Shown here: positions 28,377-36,527 of the stretch, in pieces | How positions within the stretch are numbered: the stretch's first letter is position 1 | How the letters are laid out: each line of letters starts with the position of its first letter | Virus record (IMG/VR): IMGVR_UViG_3300029199_000012 | Location: 1-38,760 of that record | Source: a virus | DNA length: 38,760 bases | Reading direction: 5' to 3' (one strand) | Translations under genes and position numbers: made by a program | Notes under the pieces: generated by a model | Databases searched by the model: none | What the model saw: only the letters and a program-made list of their open reading frames with translations | Told to the model about the DNA's origin: nothing

Positions 28377-29423
28377 TTACGGGGCAGGCCGGAGGTGGAC
28401 GATACCGGAACGACCATCATAGTCGGACTTCAAGCGGGCAGCCCAGCAGGCCATAACCTTGAAGTTTTCGACCATGCCACCCTTGGTGGACCACTGTACA
28501 GTGGCGATCGGCTGTGCGATTGCCAGGTCCACAGTATCGCGGGACATCTGGACCAGCGCCAAGTTATGGGCAGGCAGACGATCCGCAACCTGGACGCGGC
28601 TGATGCCGCCCAGCTTTTCCAGACGCTCCCGGACAGTCACGCCCGGATAGTTCACGTTGAAGTCCTCGTCCAGCTTGTACTCGTAGCCACGCGGCACATA
28701 CAGCACGAACGGGCCGTGGTGCTTGTCGTCACGAGCAGCCTGGAGCATGGACTGCACATCATCCAGGATGGTGGCGTTTTGAGCCTGAGTCAGGGTATCC
28801 CAGTTGGTACCCAGGTCGATCTGGGTACGGCCAGGCATGTTGGTGTAACCGTACAGCTTCTTACCCTCGACCACAATCGGGGCACCACCAAACAGCATGT
28901 CCTCGGACTTCTCGGAAACCCGACGAGATGCGATGGAGGCAGCGGTCACATCGATGGATTCACCCACCATGCGGCTTGCTTCCAGGCGACGGATGTTCAC
29001 AGAGAAATCCTTGTGGAAGATCGGCACCGGCACATCCCGCAGGTTCCAGGCCGGGGTGTCTTCCTCGCCATCAGTGATGCCGGACATGGACACATCCGCA
29101 CCGGTCATGTCGCTCTCTTCTTCCCACTGGGACAGGGTAATGCCCAGGGAGCCCAGGTTGTGGGTCAGGCCAGCAGCCTGGAGATCACGAATACCGACCA
29201 GACGATCAGTGGCAACCTTGACTACCTCGGTGTCGATGTCCTTCCACTCGTTGTAACGGAGCAGAGCACCATCGTTTGCCACCAGGGGGCGACCATCATT
29301 GCCAACGATACGCGGCTGGCCATCCTGGTTGAGGTAGGGGCGGTGCCGGTTTACGTCCAGGCGACCAGAAGTGCCAAGCACACCGCTGGCACCCCCTACT
29401 TGTGCAATATCAGAGCGCGGCAT
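28377..29423 (-). CDS. major capsid protein (HK97 fold)
   Basis: This encodes 348 residues with the ATG at 29423 behind GGAGGTGCTGTA. The sequence shows features of HK97-type coat proteins related to the DUF2184/encapsulin-like group: an N-arm, a long helix region (I-A-S-R-R-V-S-E-K-S-E-D-M-L-F-G-G), G-P-F-V-L-Y-V-P-R-G-Y-E-Y-K-L-D-E-D and a late T-V-D-L-A-I-A-Q-P-I-A-T-V-Q-W segment. The neighbours (protease/scaffold, decoration upstream; terminator downstream) are typical. The codon use is strongly biased to GC-rich, highly expressed codons. Confidence 0.85.
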   Translation of the reverse strand: MPRSDIAQVGGASGVLGTSGRLDVNRHRPYLNQDGQPRIVGNDGRPLVANDGALLRYNEWKDIDTEVVKVATDRLVGIRDLQAAGLTHNLGSLGITLSQWEEESDMTGADVSMSGITDGEEDTPAWNLRDVPVPIFHKDFSVNIRRLEASRMVGESIDVTAASIASRRVSEKSEDMLFGGAPIVVEGKKLYGYTNMPGRTQIDLGTNWDTLTQAQNATILDDVQSMLQAARDDKHHGPFVLYVPRGYEYKLDEDFNVNYPGVTVRERLEKLGGISRVQVADRLPAHNLALVQMSRDTVDLAIAQPIATVQWSTKGGMVENFKVMACWAARLKSDYDGRSGIVHLRPAP

Positions 29424-29881
29424 TACAGCACCTCCAGTTTCATTCGGGCAGGTGCACCACCTGCAGAGTTATCGACAGTCTGCATCGCCTTGGCGATGGC
29501 GTGACCCGGCAGGGTAGTGCCAGCAGAACCGGCAACCCAGGCTACGAAAGCACCGGCACCATCACTTTGCAGATAGTCACCGGCAGTGATGTTCTGGCCA
29601 TCAGCGATCCAGCCATAAACCTCGTCGCCGGAGTTGGCCACACCGTACAGGACGGTATCACCATCGGCGTAGGCATCGTCGATGCCCTTGCCAATTACCT
29701 CGTTGGGACGGGCAAAGGCAGGAACAGCGGGGCCACCAGCAGTGGCGTGTGGGACCACATCACCGCCAGGCACACCCTCAACCAGCATACCCGGCAGGAT
29801 ACCAGCGGCAGCGGCCAGGCCCTCTTTCCCCTTCGGGTAACCCCTGAGGAAGATGACCTTCGGAGTATCGTTGCTAGCCAT
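29423..29881 (-). CDS. head decoration / cement protein
   Basis: This encodes 152 residues. The N-terminal K-V-I-F-L-R-G-Y-P-K-G-K-E-G and the Gly/Ala/Val-rich body (G-I-L-P-G-M-L-V-E-G, Y-A-D-G-D-T-V-L-Y-G, G-D-Y-L-Q-S-D-G-A-G-A-F) match small beta-barrel decoration proteins such as DUF2190-type cement proteins. The position between scaffold and capsid genes fits. The ATG at 29881 shares a base with the scaffold stop. It likely strengthens the mature capsid. Confidence 0.78.
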   Translation of the reverse strand: MASNDTPKVIFLRGYPKGKEGLAAAAGILPGMLVEGVPGGDVVPHATAGGPAVPAFARPNEVIGKGIDDAYADGDTVLYGVANSGDEVYGWIADGQNITAGDYLQSDGAGAFVAWVAGSAGTTLPGHAIAKAMQTVDNSAGGAPARMKLEVL

Positions 29882-30603
29882 TACTTGGCCTCCTTCTCTT
29901 TCATGGCCTCAAAGACATTCGGGGCCTGCATGGATTTGGCGGTCTCGGCCTCAGCTTCGGCCTCCTCGCTACCGTGTACAGCCAGGGGCTGGCCAGTGGC
30001 ACCACGCGCACCGTAGTTAACGGCAGGCTTGAGACCGTTGGCGATGGTTTCCAGGGTCGGAACATCCATCTTGGCCAGTTGCTCTTCGGTCATGTCGCTA
30101 TTGCCAACGATCTTGGAAACCAAAGAGTTACGATGCTCCGCATACTGGTTGCGGGCAAAGTCCAGGGCCTGGCGGTCCTCAGCGGACAACTCGGCCTGGC
30201 TGTTTACTTCCGGCTTGCTAGCCGGGGTCTTTTCCTCAGGCATATCGCCCTCCTGGTTTGTCGATGCCCCCGGCTCGGAGGCGGGTTGCTGGCCTTCGCC
30301 AGATTCGTTAGTGTCCGGGCTATCGCCCTCGTTCCCGCTGATATACTGATCACGCAGCATTTTGACGGTTTCGATGGACAGATCCACCAGGCCGTACATG
30401 TCCTCAGGTACGAACGGTGAATCCTCGGAACTGATAAGATCGGCCACCATCTGGCGGAAATCGTCGGGCTGACCACGGCGGTTTACTTCCGCCTTGAGAT
30501 CCTTCTGGAACTGGTCCTCGCCGTTGACATCGATCTGGGACTGACTGCCGAATGCGCTGTTCAGAGTCGCAATAGCGGCAGCGATTGCTGTTTTCTTGGG
30601 CAT
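29881..30603 (-). CDS. nested capsid scaffold protein (internal start)
   Basis: In-frame with the protease gene, the ATG at 30603 is preceded by GGGGAGG about 5 nt upstream and would yield 240 residues beginning MPKKTAIAAAIATLN. The product is acidic and helical with a disordered middle (Ser, Glu, Pro and Gly rich, about 90-145). Scaffold excess over protease is usually required, and a separate initiation site would supply it. No experiment is available here; the strength of the SD is the evidence. Confidence 0.65.
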   Translation of the reverse strand: MPKKTAIAAAIATLNSAFGSQSQIDVNGEDQFQKDLKAEVNRRGQPDDFRQMVADLISSEDSPFVPEDMYGLVDLSIETVKMLRDQYISGNEGDSPDTNESGEGQQPASEPGASTNQEGDMPEEKTPASKPEVNSQAELSAEDRQALDFARNQYAEHRNSLVSKIVGNSDMTEEQLAKMDVPTLETIANGLKPAVNYGARGATGQPLAVHGSEEAEAEAETAKSMQAPNVFEAMKEKEAK

Positions 30604-31164
30604 GTTGCCTCCCCTGTGTTGATTGGCCCGCACTCCGCAGCCATCCTCAAAGGAGCAGGCCCCCGGAATATCGAACAGGATGGCCAGATGGTCAGGCTTG
30701 ATGTCCTCGTGGATCACCACGCCATCTCCCTGGTTGTGTTGCGCAAAGTACCCTGTACTTACGTCGATCTCTAAATCGCCGGACTCCAGGGCCTCAATAG
30801 ATCCCTCTCGCAACTCCTCTGCCCGGTTAATGTTGACCCAGGCTTCGGCCTTGAGCTTACCACCTGTGTACTCAGCGCCAAAGATATAGCCAACGCCCCA
30901 GTCATCCAGGGTGTCAGGGCTATTGGCGGAAAGGAAGTTACCTGATGCGTCCTCAGGATGGCCAAACGTGACAGGTACTCCGTTCCAGGAAGGAGCAAAA
31001 AACTCCTCCTCAGGGATGATGGCCCCGTTCATCTCGATGCCTTCCTTGGCCATAACTACGGGGACTACAAGCCATTCCTCGTCGCGCCAGGTTTTGCGAG
31101 TGGGGGCCGCAACCTGGTTGAGGGTTATGAACTGCTGGCTTGGTTTATTGCAGGAACAGGGCAT
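29881..31164 (-). CDS. prohead protease (DUF2213-like) fused to scaffold
   Basis: This encodes 427 residues. Residues 25-180 are a prohead-protease-type domain of the DUF2213 group: G-V-P-V-T-F-G-H-P and V-S-T-G-Y-F-A. About 185-427 is a helical, acidic scaffold domain (including an E/A-rich end E-E-A-E-A-E-A-E-T-A-K). An internal ATG at 30603 has the strong ribosome-binding site GGGGAGGCAAC. A nested scaffold-only product is therefore likely, as with lambda C/Nu3. The protease cuts the scaffold and capsid during maturation. Confidence 0.82.
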   Translation of the reverse strand: MPCSCNKPSQQFITLNQVAAPTRKTWRDEEWLVVPVVMAKEGIEMNGAIIPEEEFFAPSWNGVPVTFGHPEDASGNFLSANSPDTLDDWGVGYIFGAEYTGGKLKAEAWVNINRAEELREGSIEALESGDLEIDVSTGYFAQHNQGDGVVIHEDIKPDHLAILFDIPGACSFEDGCGVRANQHRGGNMPKKTAIAAAIATLNSAFGSQSQIDVNGEDQFQKDLKAEVNRRGQPDDFRQMVADLISSEDSPFVPEDMYGLVDLSIETVKMLRDQYISGNEGDSPDTNESGEGQQPASEPGASTNQEGDMPEEKTPASKPEVNSQAELSAEDRQALDFARNQYAEHRNSLVSKIVGNSDMTEEQLAKMDVPTLETIANGLKPAVNYGARGATGQPLAVHGSEEAEAEAETAKSMQAPNVFEAMKEKEAK

Positions 31165-31195
31165 GGCACCTATCCAAAGACGACTTTATGGGCAC

Positions 31196-31224
31196 ATTGT
31201 ATACCAGCAAAGCGGATGGCGCAA
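31196..31224 (-). promoter_or_regulatory. sigma70-like promoter upstream of protease/scaffold/capsid genes
   Basis: On the minus strand the -35 is TTGCGC (31219-31224), the spacer is 17 bp and the -10 is TACAAT (31196-31201). The GGATGGGG spacer motif is absent (CATCCG occurs instead). It lies in the 70-bp gap between the gp7-like gene and the protease gene and could boost capsid expression. Confidence 0.65.
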
Positions 31225-31234
31225 TACCTGGATG

Positions 31235-32089
31235 TCAGAACTCGACTATCGGCAGAGCCACGCAACGGCAGTTCGGATGCACCGGGATCATACCTTCGAT
31301 GGTAGCTAGGCTGTACACCTGGCCCTCCAGACCAGAACATTCTTGGCATACCCTGGCATCCCCGGCAGTGGCGAACTCGGCTTGCACCTCTACTCCCTGG
31401 ACACCGGCTTCACGGTACGTGGCGATGTTGGCGGCATGGTGGCTCCGGATAACCTCGGTTCTGGCCAGGGTGCGGGCCCTGGTGCGCCCGATCTTCTCGA
31501 TCCGGTCCTCGATACGCTTGGCGATAGCTGCAGTACCCTCGCCCTCCTCCAGGCCCAGGGCTATTTGACGACGTATCTCGGACTGCATGGCCTCGTCGAT
31601 TCCCTCCAGGTCTGTATATACCCGCCCCAGGATCTGCTCCAGTTTGTCCTGGTGATTTTTACGCTTGATAGCGCCCTTCATCAACTCGACCCGGCCACCA
31701 TTCTTGGCCCGCTTGTTGATCTCGGTCTGGGCACGGCGTACGCCCTTCTTGTAGGCGCTATACAGGTAGCCCTCCACCCAGTTATTGGGGTCCGGGGTGA
31801 TGCCCTTGTCCCGCACAATCCGTTGTGCCTCCTGGGGGTCGATAACGTTACGATGCAGGGATTCGGTCACGAAGTCCAGGACGGCAGCAGCCTCCAGGGG
31901 CCCTACCGGGAAGTCATAGTCCTTGTTGGTCATCAACTCCGGTGCCTGGGCAAGGTAATCCTGCACCTCCGCCAGCATGGCCCGGAACCGGCGATTAACC
32001 TCGGCTTCGAACTTCTGACGGATAGTCTTTGTCCGGGTAGGGTCCCGGCGCAAAGTGGCGTTGATGTTGATGCCGTGATGCTGGCACAT
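31235..32089 (-). CDS. phage head morphogenesis protein (SPP1 gp7 / Mu F-like)
   Basis: This encodes 284 residues; the ATG at 32089 overlaps the portal stop. The C-terminal 90 residues are the hallmark domain: R-A-R-T-L-A-R-T-E-V-I-R-S-H-H, then A-R-V-C-Q-E-C-S-G-L-E-G-Q-V-Y and a final H-P-N-C-R-C motif with probable metal-binding Cys and His. The N-terminal part is helical with basic segments. Family members bind the portal and are packaged in the procapsid. The portal and protease genes flank it, as usual. Confidence 0.88.
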   Translation of the reverse strand: MCQHHGININATLRRDPTRTKTIRQKFEAEVNRRFRAMLAEVQDYLAQAPELMTNKDYDFPVGPLEAAAVLDFVTESLHRNVIDPQEAQRIVRDKGITPDPNNWVEGYLYSAYKKGVRRAQTEINKRAKNGGRVELMKGAIKRKNHQDKLEQILGRVYTDLEGIDEAMQSEIRRQIALGLEEGEGTAAIAKRIEDRIEKIGRTRARTLARTEVIRSHHAANIATYREAGVQGVEVQAEFATAGDARVCQECSGLEGQVYSLATIEGMIPVHPNCRCVALPIVEF

Positions 32090-33435
32090 TACTGGGCACC
32101 CCGGAATCCAGCCTGTACGTCCTCGTCTTCCTCGTCCAGGTCGTCATCCTCCTCGGGGTCCTCCTCATACTCGGACACCTCGGACAGGCCCAGGATTTCG
32201 GCGCGGAACTCACGAATCGGAACCACGTACTCGGCACCATCAGCCATCACATATTTGGCCAGGGATTCGGTCTTCTTACCGGCGATCTCCGCTTTCTCCT
32301 GGTCGGTCAGGCCAGCGCTCGGGTCCCACCCTGCAGTGACAGTGCCCTGGGGCTCCGGCAGGTTGCCGGTCTTGATCATCTTGTGGATGAAGGGTATCAG
32401 GATCTTCGGCGCGGCAAAGGTGGACCGGCGATCATCGATTTGGCCTACCCAGTTGGATGCGTCCTGGCTGCTGGCAAGCTCCCCCTGTTCGGACCCAGTG
32501 AGGATACGCTGTGGCACACCATGTGTACCGGCGATCATGGCAAGTAGGTTCTTGAGATTGCCAGTCGGGTCCGGGGTGTTGCTTCCCAGGACCTGGGCTT
32601 TCAGACCGGTGCCGGTGATGTTGCGGCGTAGCTGATGCTCGTACTCCTCCGCCTGCTCTTTCATCTTGGCCAGGTCTGCATCGTCAAACTCGGCGTCAGC
32701 ATCGGCGGACCACAGGATGCCCCGGTTGGCCGTCAGCCAGAAAGTCTCGGAGCTTGAACCCAGTACCTTCTCCAGGTCTTCCAGGTAGTTGTACGAGGGC
32801 AGCAGGCGCGGCACACCGTACACCTCGTCGTCATCCAGGAACTCCGAGATGTGGATGCACCGGGTGTAGTGTACGGTGATGGACTTGGTAGCGCCCCGTT
32901 TGGTGGACAGGGTGGAACGGCCAGTCTGCAGAGTGTATAACTCCGGGAGCCCGAACCTGGGAGAGCGCGGGTCCAGGTCCCACTGCTGGACGGTTACGTT
33001 ATGCTCCCCGTACGCGGACAGGTACATAAGCTCGGCCTGGCCCTGGACCGGCTCGTGTAGCTCGGCGTTATCAGCAAATCCCATGAACAGGACACCGAAC
33101 TGCCCCAGGCTGGCCAGGCGATCTGCTCGTTCCAGATAGTGGACGATGGACTTTTCCTTGTTCAGGCGCTGCCAGGCACCAGTAAGTGAATTCGGGTCCT
33201 CGTCGCCGTCCTTGGTTTCGTCGTATACTTGCGGGGTATCGCCCCATGTGGCCTGGGGAAAGATCCGGATAATGCGGGATGCTATGCCATTTCGATGGTA
33301 TAGAGCTACAAAATCTTCGGCTACGAGGGCCTTTTTCCAGCCAAACACCTCGTATCGATCCCGGCGTCCACCATGGCTCTTGCCCAGGACACGATTCCAC
33401 AGGGTGCGGATCAGGCTGTTATCTTGACTACTCAT
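32089..33435 (-). CDS. portal protein (DUF1073-type)
   Basis: This encodes 448 residues, with the ATG at 33435 overlapping the large terminase stop. Features of the DUF1073 portal family are visible: an N-terminal R-N-G-I-A-S-R-I-I-R-I-F-P, then V-L-F-M-G-F-A-D-N, the core Y-G-E-H-N-V-T-V-Q-Q-W-D-x-D-P-R-S-P-R-F-G and Y-T-L-Q-T, and I-L-T-G-S-E-Q-G-E. The C-terminal 30 residues are Glu/Asp-rich. It forms the dodecameric DNA entry ring. The order terminase, portal, gp7, protease is canonical. Confidence 0.88.
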   Translation of the reverse strand: MSSQDNSLIRTLWNRVLGKSHGGRRDRYEVFGWKKALVAEDFVALYHRNGIASRIIRIFPQATWGDTPQVYDETKDGDEDPNSLTGAWQRLNKEKSIVHYLERADRLASLGQFGVLFMGFADNAELHEPVQGQAELMYLSAYGEHNVTVQQWDLDPRSPRFGLPELYTLQTGRSTLSTKRGATKSITVHYTRCIHISEFLDDDEVYGVPRLLPSYNYLEDLEKVLGSSSETFWLTANRGILWSADADAEFDDADLAKMKEQAEEYEHQLRRNITGTGLKAQVLGSNTPDPTGNLKNLLAMIAGTHGVPQRILTGSEQGELASSQDASNWVGQIDDRRSTFAAPKILIPFIHKMIKTGNLPEPQGTVTAGWDPSAGLTDQEKAEIAGKKTESLAKYVMADGAEYVVPIREFRAEILGLSEVSEYEEDPEEDDDLDEEDEDVQAGFRGAQ

Positions 33436-34673
33436 TAGGCTACCCTCGCCCTTTTCTTGGGTGTTTTGATCAGCTTATAGAACGCATATCGTACCGCGTC
33501 CCAGCAATGGTTATCTGAGTCTACCACATCTGACAAGATCTCGCCAGCTTTGTTTGTCTTGAAGCTGTAGAGCCTGGCCTCGTCGATCATGCGCTTGCAG
33601 CGTACATGGATGACGATCTCCTCAAAGGATTTGAGCCATTCGATGCCGTCCTTGACACTGCCGTTCCACTTCTCCACTGCCCGCATCCTGGGTAGGCCAT
33701 TTTTCTTGAGATGGCTGATAGATTCGGGCCTGGCGTTATCGGCCTTGGTCTCATACTCCGCAAAGTCCGGTATGCGGGTGTTGAAATAGTCGGCAGTCTC
33801 GTCCAGGTCCAGGTTTGCGCGGCCTTCGGCGTATTCCACCCACACCCGGCCATCACCAATCCAGCACCGGACCGACACCGTAGGATCTTCGGCAAAGCCA
33901 AAGTCTGTGCCCTGGTAGGGTCCGTCCCAGTGTGGCTTGGGTTCGAACTCGTCCACGCGCCAGTACCCGGCGAATACCTGGGATTTTGACCTGGTGTTGT
34001 AGCCACCGAGCCAGATATGCTCGTACTTCTCGTAGTCCTTGCGCTTGAGGCGATTTGCCTGCTTCCTGGATGCCTTCGGACACCATGGGTTGTCCAGGTA
34101 GTTGACATGGACCAGTACGCAGTCGTCGCCGTATTGGGCATCGTTGGCCGCGTAGGAGGGGTCCACACCGGTCTCGCGGAATAGTTGCTCCACGGCGTCT
34201 GTCGGCTGTTCCGGGTTCCAGGAGAACCAGAGTTGGCTGCCGTCCTTCCGGATGGTCGGGTCCAGCAGTTCCAGGGACCTGGCGGATAGGCTCTGTGCCT
34301 CCTCGACCCAGGCACCATCGAAACCCTCCAGGGACTTGATGGAATCGGCAGTATGGTCCTGCATACCCTGGAAGATGATGATGCCGGTGCCACCCTTGCG
34401 GTGGATCTCGTCGCGCTGGATATCAAACAGGTGCGCCACATCCAGCTTGCGGATCTTGTCCTCTACCAGCTTCTTGGCTGAGAACTTGAGTGACTTCTGG
34501 ATCTCCCGGATACACACCCACTGCAGATCGGGGTTGGCTACGGCCATTTCCACCAGGCGCTCCGCGAACCAGTGGGATTTGCCAGAGGACCGGCCACCCT
34601 TGGCCCCCAAATACCGGATATTCTCGGTAAGCAGGGGCACTGACCACCGGGGTGTGTCAATGTTAAGATCCAT
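33435..34673 (-). CDS. terminase large subunit
   Basis: This encodes 412 residues from the ATG at 34673, with AGAGG upstream. The ATPase has a Walker A G-G-R-S-S-G-K-S (26-33), a Walker B with D-G-A-W-V-E-E-A near 125, and a coupling S-W-N-P. The C-terminal nuclease is RNase H-like with three acidic sites: G-T-D-F-G-F, T-K-A-D-N-A-R-P-E-S and D-S-D-N-H-C-W-D-A-V-R-Y. This is the phage PBSX/SPP1-type class (Terminase_3). It packages DNA into the prohead and cuts it. It overlaps the small subunit by 11 bp. Confidence 0.93.
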   Translation of the reverse strand: MDLNIDTPRWSVPLLTENIRYLGAKGGRSSGKSHWFAERLVEMAVANPDLQWVCIREIQKSLKFSAKKLVEDKIRKLDVAHLFDIQRDEIHRKGGTGIIIFQGMQDHTADSIKSLEGFDGAWVEEAQSLSARSLELLDPTIRKDGSQLWFSWNPEQPTDAVEQLFRETGVDPSYAANDAQYGDDCVLVHVNYLDNPWCPKASRKQANRLKRKDYEKYEHIWLGGYNTRSKSQVFAGYWRVDEFEPKPHWDGPYQGTDFGFAEDPTVSVRCWIGDGRVWVEYAEGRANLDLDETADYFNTRIPDFAEYETKADNARPESISHLKKNGLPRMRAVEKWNGSVKDGIEWLKSFEEIVIHVRCKRMIDEARLYSFKTNKAGEILSDVVDSDNHCWDAVRYAFYKLIKTPKKRARVA

Positions 34674-35220
34674 CGGCTTCCTCTTCGGGGCCCTGGTCGT
34701 CCTCGCCGTCATCCTGGTTTGGTGCCATGGGATCAACCACCCGGCGCGTCACGGTCATGGACCCGTCACCAGATCTGTGGTCGATCTCCTGCTTGTCGGA
34801 CCAGTCGTGGTTATGCTTGAGGTCGAACTGGGTAAAGGCAGCATTGTAAATGCCGATGAGGGCCATCTCCTCCTTGGACGTCTCGATGACTTGGTAAGCA
34901 AGCTCCAGTAGATCTTTGAAACGCTGGCGCTCCTCCGGGGTGTCGCCACGTTTGCCGGTCTTATAGTACCACAGATTGTTGACGGTCATTCCCAGGAACG
35001 TGGCCAGGCCACCAGTAGTATAGGGCCTGGCGATACTGGCGCAAGTCTCGAAATACTCCCTGATTGCGGGTTCCATCTCTTCGGCAGTCTGGTACCGCCT
35101 GGCGTACGGGTGCTCGGGCCAACGGATCATGGCCCTGGCCTTGCGGGATAGCGCCTTACGCTCTGCAGCACTCATGCCCTCGGTGGGCAGTGGCGCTCGT
35201 TTCCTGGGTTTGTCAGCCAT
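34663..35220 (-). CDS. terminase small subunit
   Basis: This encodes 185 residues. A basic N-terminus (about 1-35) precedes a DNA-binding helix pair with Y-T-T-G-G-L-A-T-F-L-G-M-T-V-N-N-L-W-Y-Y-K-T. The helical middle is followed by an acidic C-terminus (D-D-G-E-D-D-Q-G-P-E-E-E). This is the DNA-packaging gp3-like group. It recognises the packaging site and recruits the large subunit. Its promoter is at 35244-35272. Confidence 0.85.
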   Translation of the reverse strand: MADKPRKRAPLPTEGMSAAERKALSRKARAMIRWPEHPYARRYQTAEEMEPAIREYFETCASIARPYTTGGLATFLGMTVNNLWYYKTGKRGDTPEERQRFKDLLELAYQVIETSKEEMALIGIYNAAFTQFDLKHNHDWSDKQEIDHRSGDGSMTVTRRVVDPMAPNQDDGEDDQGPEEEADGS

Positions 35221-35243
35221 ACAGAATCCTCCACTTGGGAGCT

Positions 35244-35272
35244 ATTCTACCACAGGGGCTGTTTGGTGTCGA
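35244..35272 (-). promoter_or_regulatory. promoter of the packaging/head operon
   Basis: On the minus strand the -35 is TCGACA (35267-35272), the spacer 17 bp and the extended -10 TGG-TAGAAT (35244-35249). The spacer lacks GGATGGGG, so this is a different class from the small-gene promoters. It should drive terminase and head genes. Confidence 0.7.
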
Positions 35273-35284
35273 TCTGCAGACATA

Positions 35285-35313
35285 TTGACCGGGGCCTGGG
35301 CTGATGGTATAGT
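35285..35313 (+). promoter_or_regulatory. strong rightward promoter with no rightward gene
   Basis: TTGACC at 35285-35290, a 17-bp spacer, TGG and TATAGT at 35308-35313 form a near-consensus promoter. It points into the GTGATA-rich non-coding region, where no plus-strand gene is visible. It may make a short RNA ending near the T-run at 35458-35464, or an RNA used at a replication origin. Confidence 0.7.
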
Positions 35314-35767
35314 AGAAGTCCCTCCAGGCGACACCCGCCGACACTCAGAACCCCGATTGTGATACTTGTGATACCACGGGACACCCGTACCTATCACGCA
35401 TACTATCACACCAGAAACCCCGTCCTTAGCTGCCTCTGGAGAAATGTGATAGTCGTGTTTTTTTATTAGGTTGGAATTATGTCCTCGTCGGACAATATGT
35501 AGAAGGGTCGAGAACCTATCACAACTATCACACGGGCTCAGAAACCGCGTCAGAAACGGGCTCGTTTGTGATAGGTTATATATCCGAAGCGTGATACCCT
35601 ATCACAAGAACCTATCACAGAACACAACACAACAGCACCATGGCTCTGGTCTCTCTGTCTGTCTCCCGATTCCTGTTTCCCGGCTCCTAATAAAAAAGAG
35701 ATAGGGTGGGGTGTGTCTCGGAGTGCAGGGAATGGGGTGTGCCTGGGAATCGGCGCACCCATAGGGA
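35314..35767. other. non-coding region with GTGATA/TATCAC array
   Basis: No convincing gene is present in these 450 bp. At least ten half-sites of GTGATA or TATCAC occur, with a hairpin GTGATACCACGGG (35368-35380) and CCCGTACCTATCAC (35384-35397). CCTAATAAAAA-like elements occur at both ends of the repeat copy (35461-35470 in inverse orientation and near 35687-35697). The promoter above fires into it. Purpose unknown; origin, operator or packaging signal are candidates. Confidence 0.7.
35461..35650. repeat. GTGATA-rich region, inverted copy 2
   Basis: Reverse-complement counterpart of 15414-15627. Matching elements in order: TTTTATTAGGTTGG at 35461, AACCTATCACAACTATCACAC at 35513-35533 (given in two parts: AACCTATCAC and AACTATCACAC), TGTGATAGGTTATATAT at 35567, the palindrome GTGATACCCTATCAC at 35591-35605, AACCTATCAC at 35609-35618 and CCATGGCTCTGG near 35639-35650. 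Spacer sequences are more diverged than the half-sites, so the sites are under selection. Confidence 0.8.
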
Positions 35768-36460
35768 TTAGTGGCTTATCTGTGCAGAGACGGACACACG
35801 AGACCCATCTCTGTGGCCCTGCTGCCTGGCCTGCTCGGCCTCGGGGTCCGCATGCTGGCGTTTGGCTGCCTTGTGGTACCCCTTGTGGTTGTAGTGCTGG
35901 GCAACGATCTGCTGCTTGACTACCACCAGGCTGGTGCCGGTGTTCTCGTCTGCCATGGATGCCTGGCGCTCTGCGAGGATCTCCTCGATCTTGGCTTTGA
36001 TAGCCCTGGCGGCACCGGTCTTGTAGGAGTCGCCCACCCTGGCGTTGTACCGGGTGTAGCCCTGTTCGGCCATGTAGGTGGAGCACAGGCGTTTGACGGT
36101 GGACACCAGGTAGTCGAACATGCTGGCCGCGACCTGGGCATCTGACTCCTCACCGCAAAACTCGATCTTGGATTTGCCGCCTCCCACGTGCGGGCGCTGT
36201 GCGATACAGTCGTTCAGGCTGGCCACTGACACCGCCAGCCACTGTTCCCACTTGGCCATGAACTTGCGGGCCTCGCCTGTGCGGATCTCAGCAAATGTGC
36301 CGTTGCCGGATTCCAGGGCCTCGACATCTGCCTGGGTCAGGCTGTGCTTGTCCATCAACTTGCGGGCGCGTTCTGCTGCAATCGCCGCCTCGTTCGGGCT
36401 GCTGGCATCGTTGGCCATGGCCAGGAGCTTACGTACGCGTTCGATGATCTTTGAATCCAT
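35768..36460 (-). CDS. DUF2786-like phage protein
   Basis: This encodes 230 residues. The N-terminal 45 residues (I-I-E-R-V-R-K-L-L-A-M-A-N-D-A-S-S-P-N-E-A, then A-A-x-A-A-E-R-A-R-K-L-M-D-K-H) match the DUF2786 signature seen in phage and mobile-element proteins. The remainder contains a W-E-Q-W-L-A-V-S-V-A helix and a G-G-G-K-S-K-I-E-F-C-G-E-E-S-D segment. The domain is of unknown function. It has its own promoter P6 (36496-36524) with the shared leader, and ends before the GTGATA-rich region. An early gene role is likely. Confidence 0.75.
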   Translation of the reverse strand: MDSKIIERVRKLLAMANDASSPNEAAIAAERARKLMDKHSLTQADVEALESGNGTFAEIRTGEARKFMAKWEQWLAVSVASLNDCIAQRPHVGGGKSKIEFCGEESDAQVAASMFDYLVSTVKRLCSTYMAEQGYTRYNARVGDSYKTGAARAIKAKIEEILAERQASMADENTGTSLVVVKQQIVAQHYNHKGYHKAAKRQHADPEAEQARQQGHRDGSRVSVSAQISH

Positions 36461-36495
36461 GGTATCCTCTCTATCTCTCTATTGACTGAACCACT

Positions 36496-36524
36496 ATTAT
36501 ACCATACCCCATCCATGGGCGCAA
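36496..36524 (-). promoter_or_regulatory. sigma70 promoter P6
   Basis: On the minus strand the -35 is TTGCGC (36519-36524), a 17-bp spacer with CCATGGATGGGG and an extended -10 TGG-TATAAT (36496-36501). The leader CAATAGAGAGATAGAGAGG follows. The core promoter is identical to P5, 20 kb away. It drives the DUF2786-like gene. Confidence 0.87.
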
Positions 36525-36527
36525 GTA

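Noticed and set aside
35300-35700. CRISPR array or iteron plasmid origin
   Set aside because: Half-sites are unevenly spaced, occur in both directions and have no uniform spacers; no Rep or Cas gene is near.
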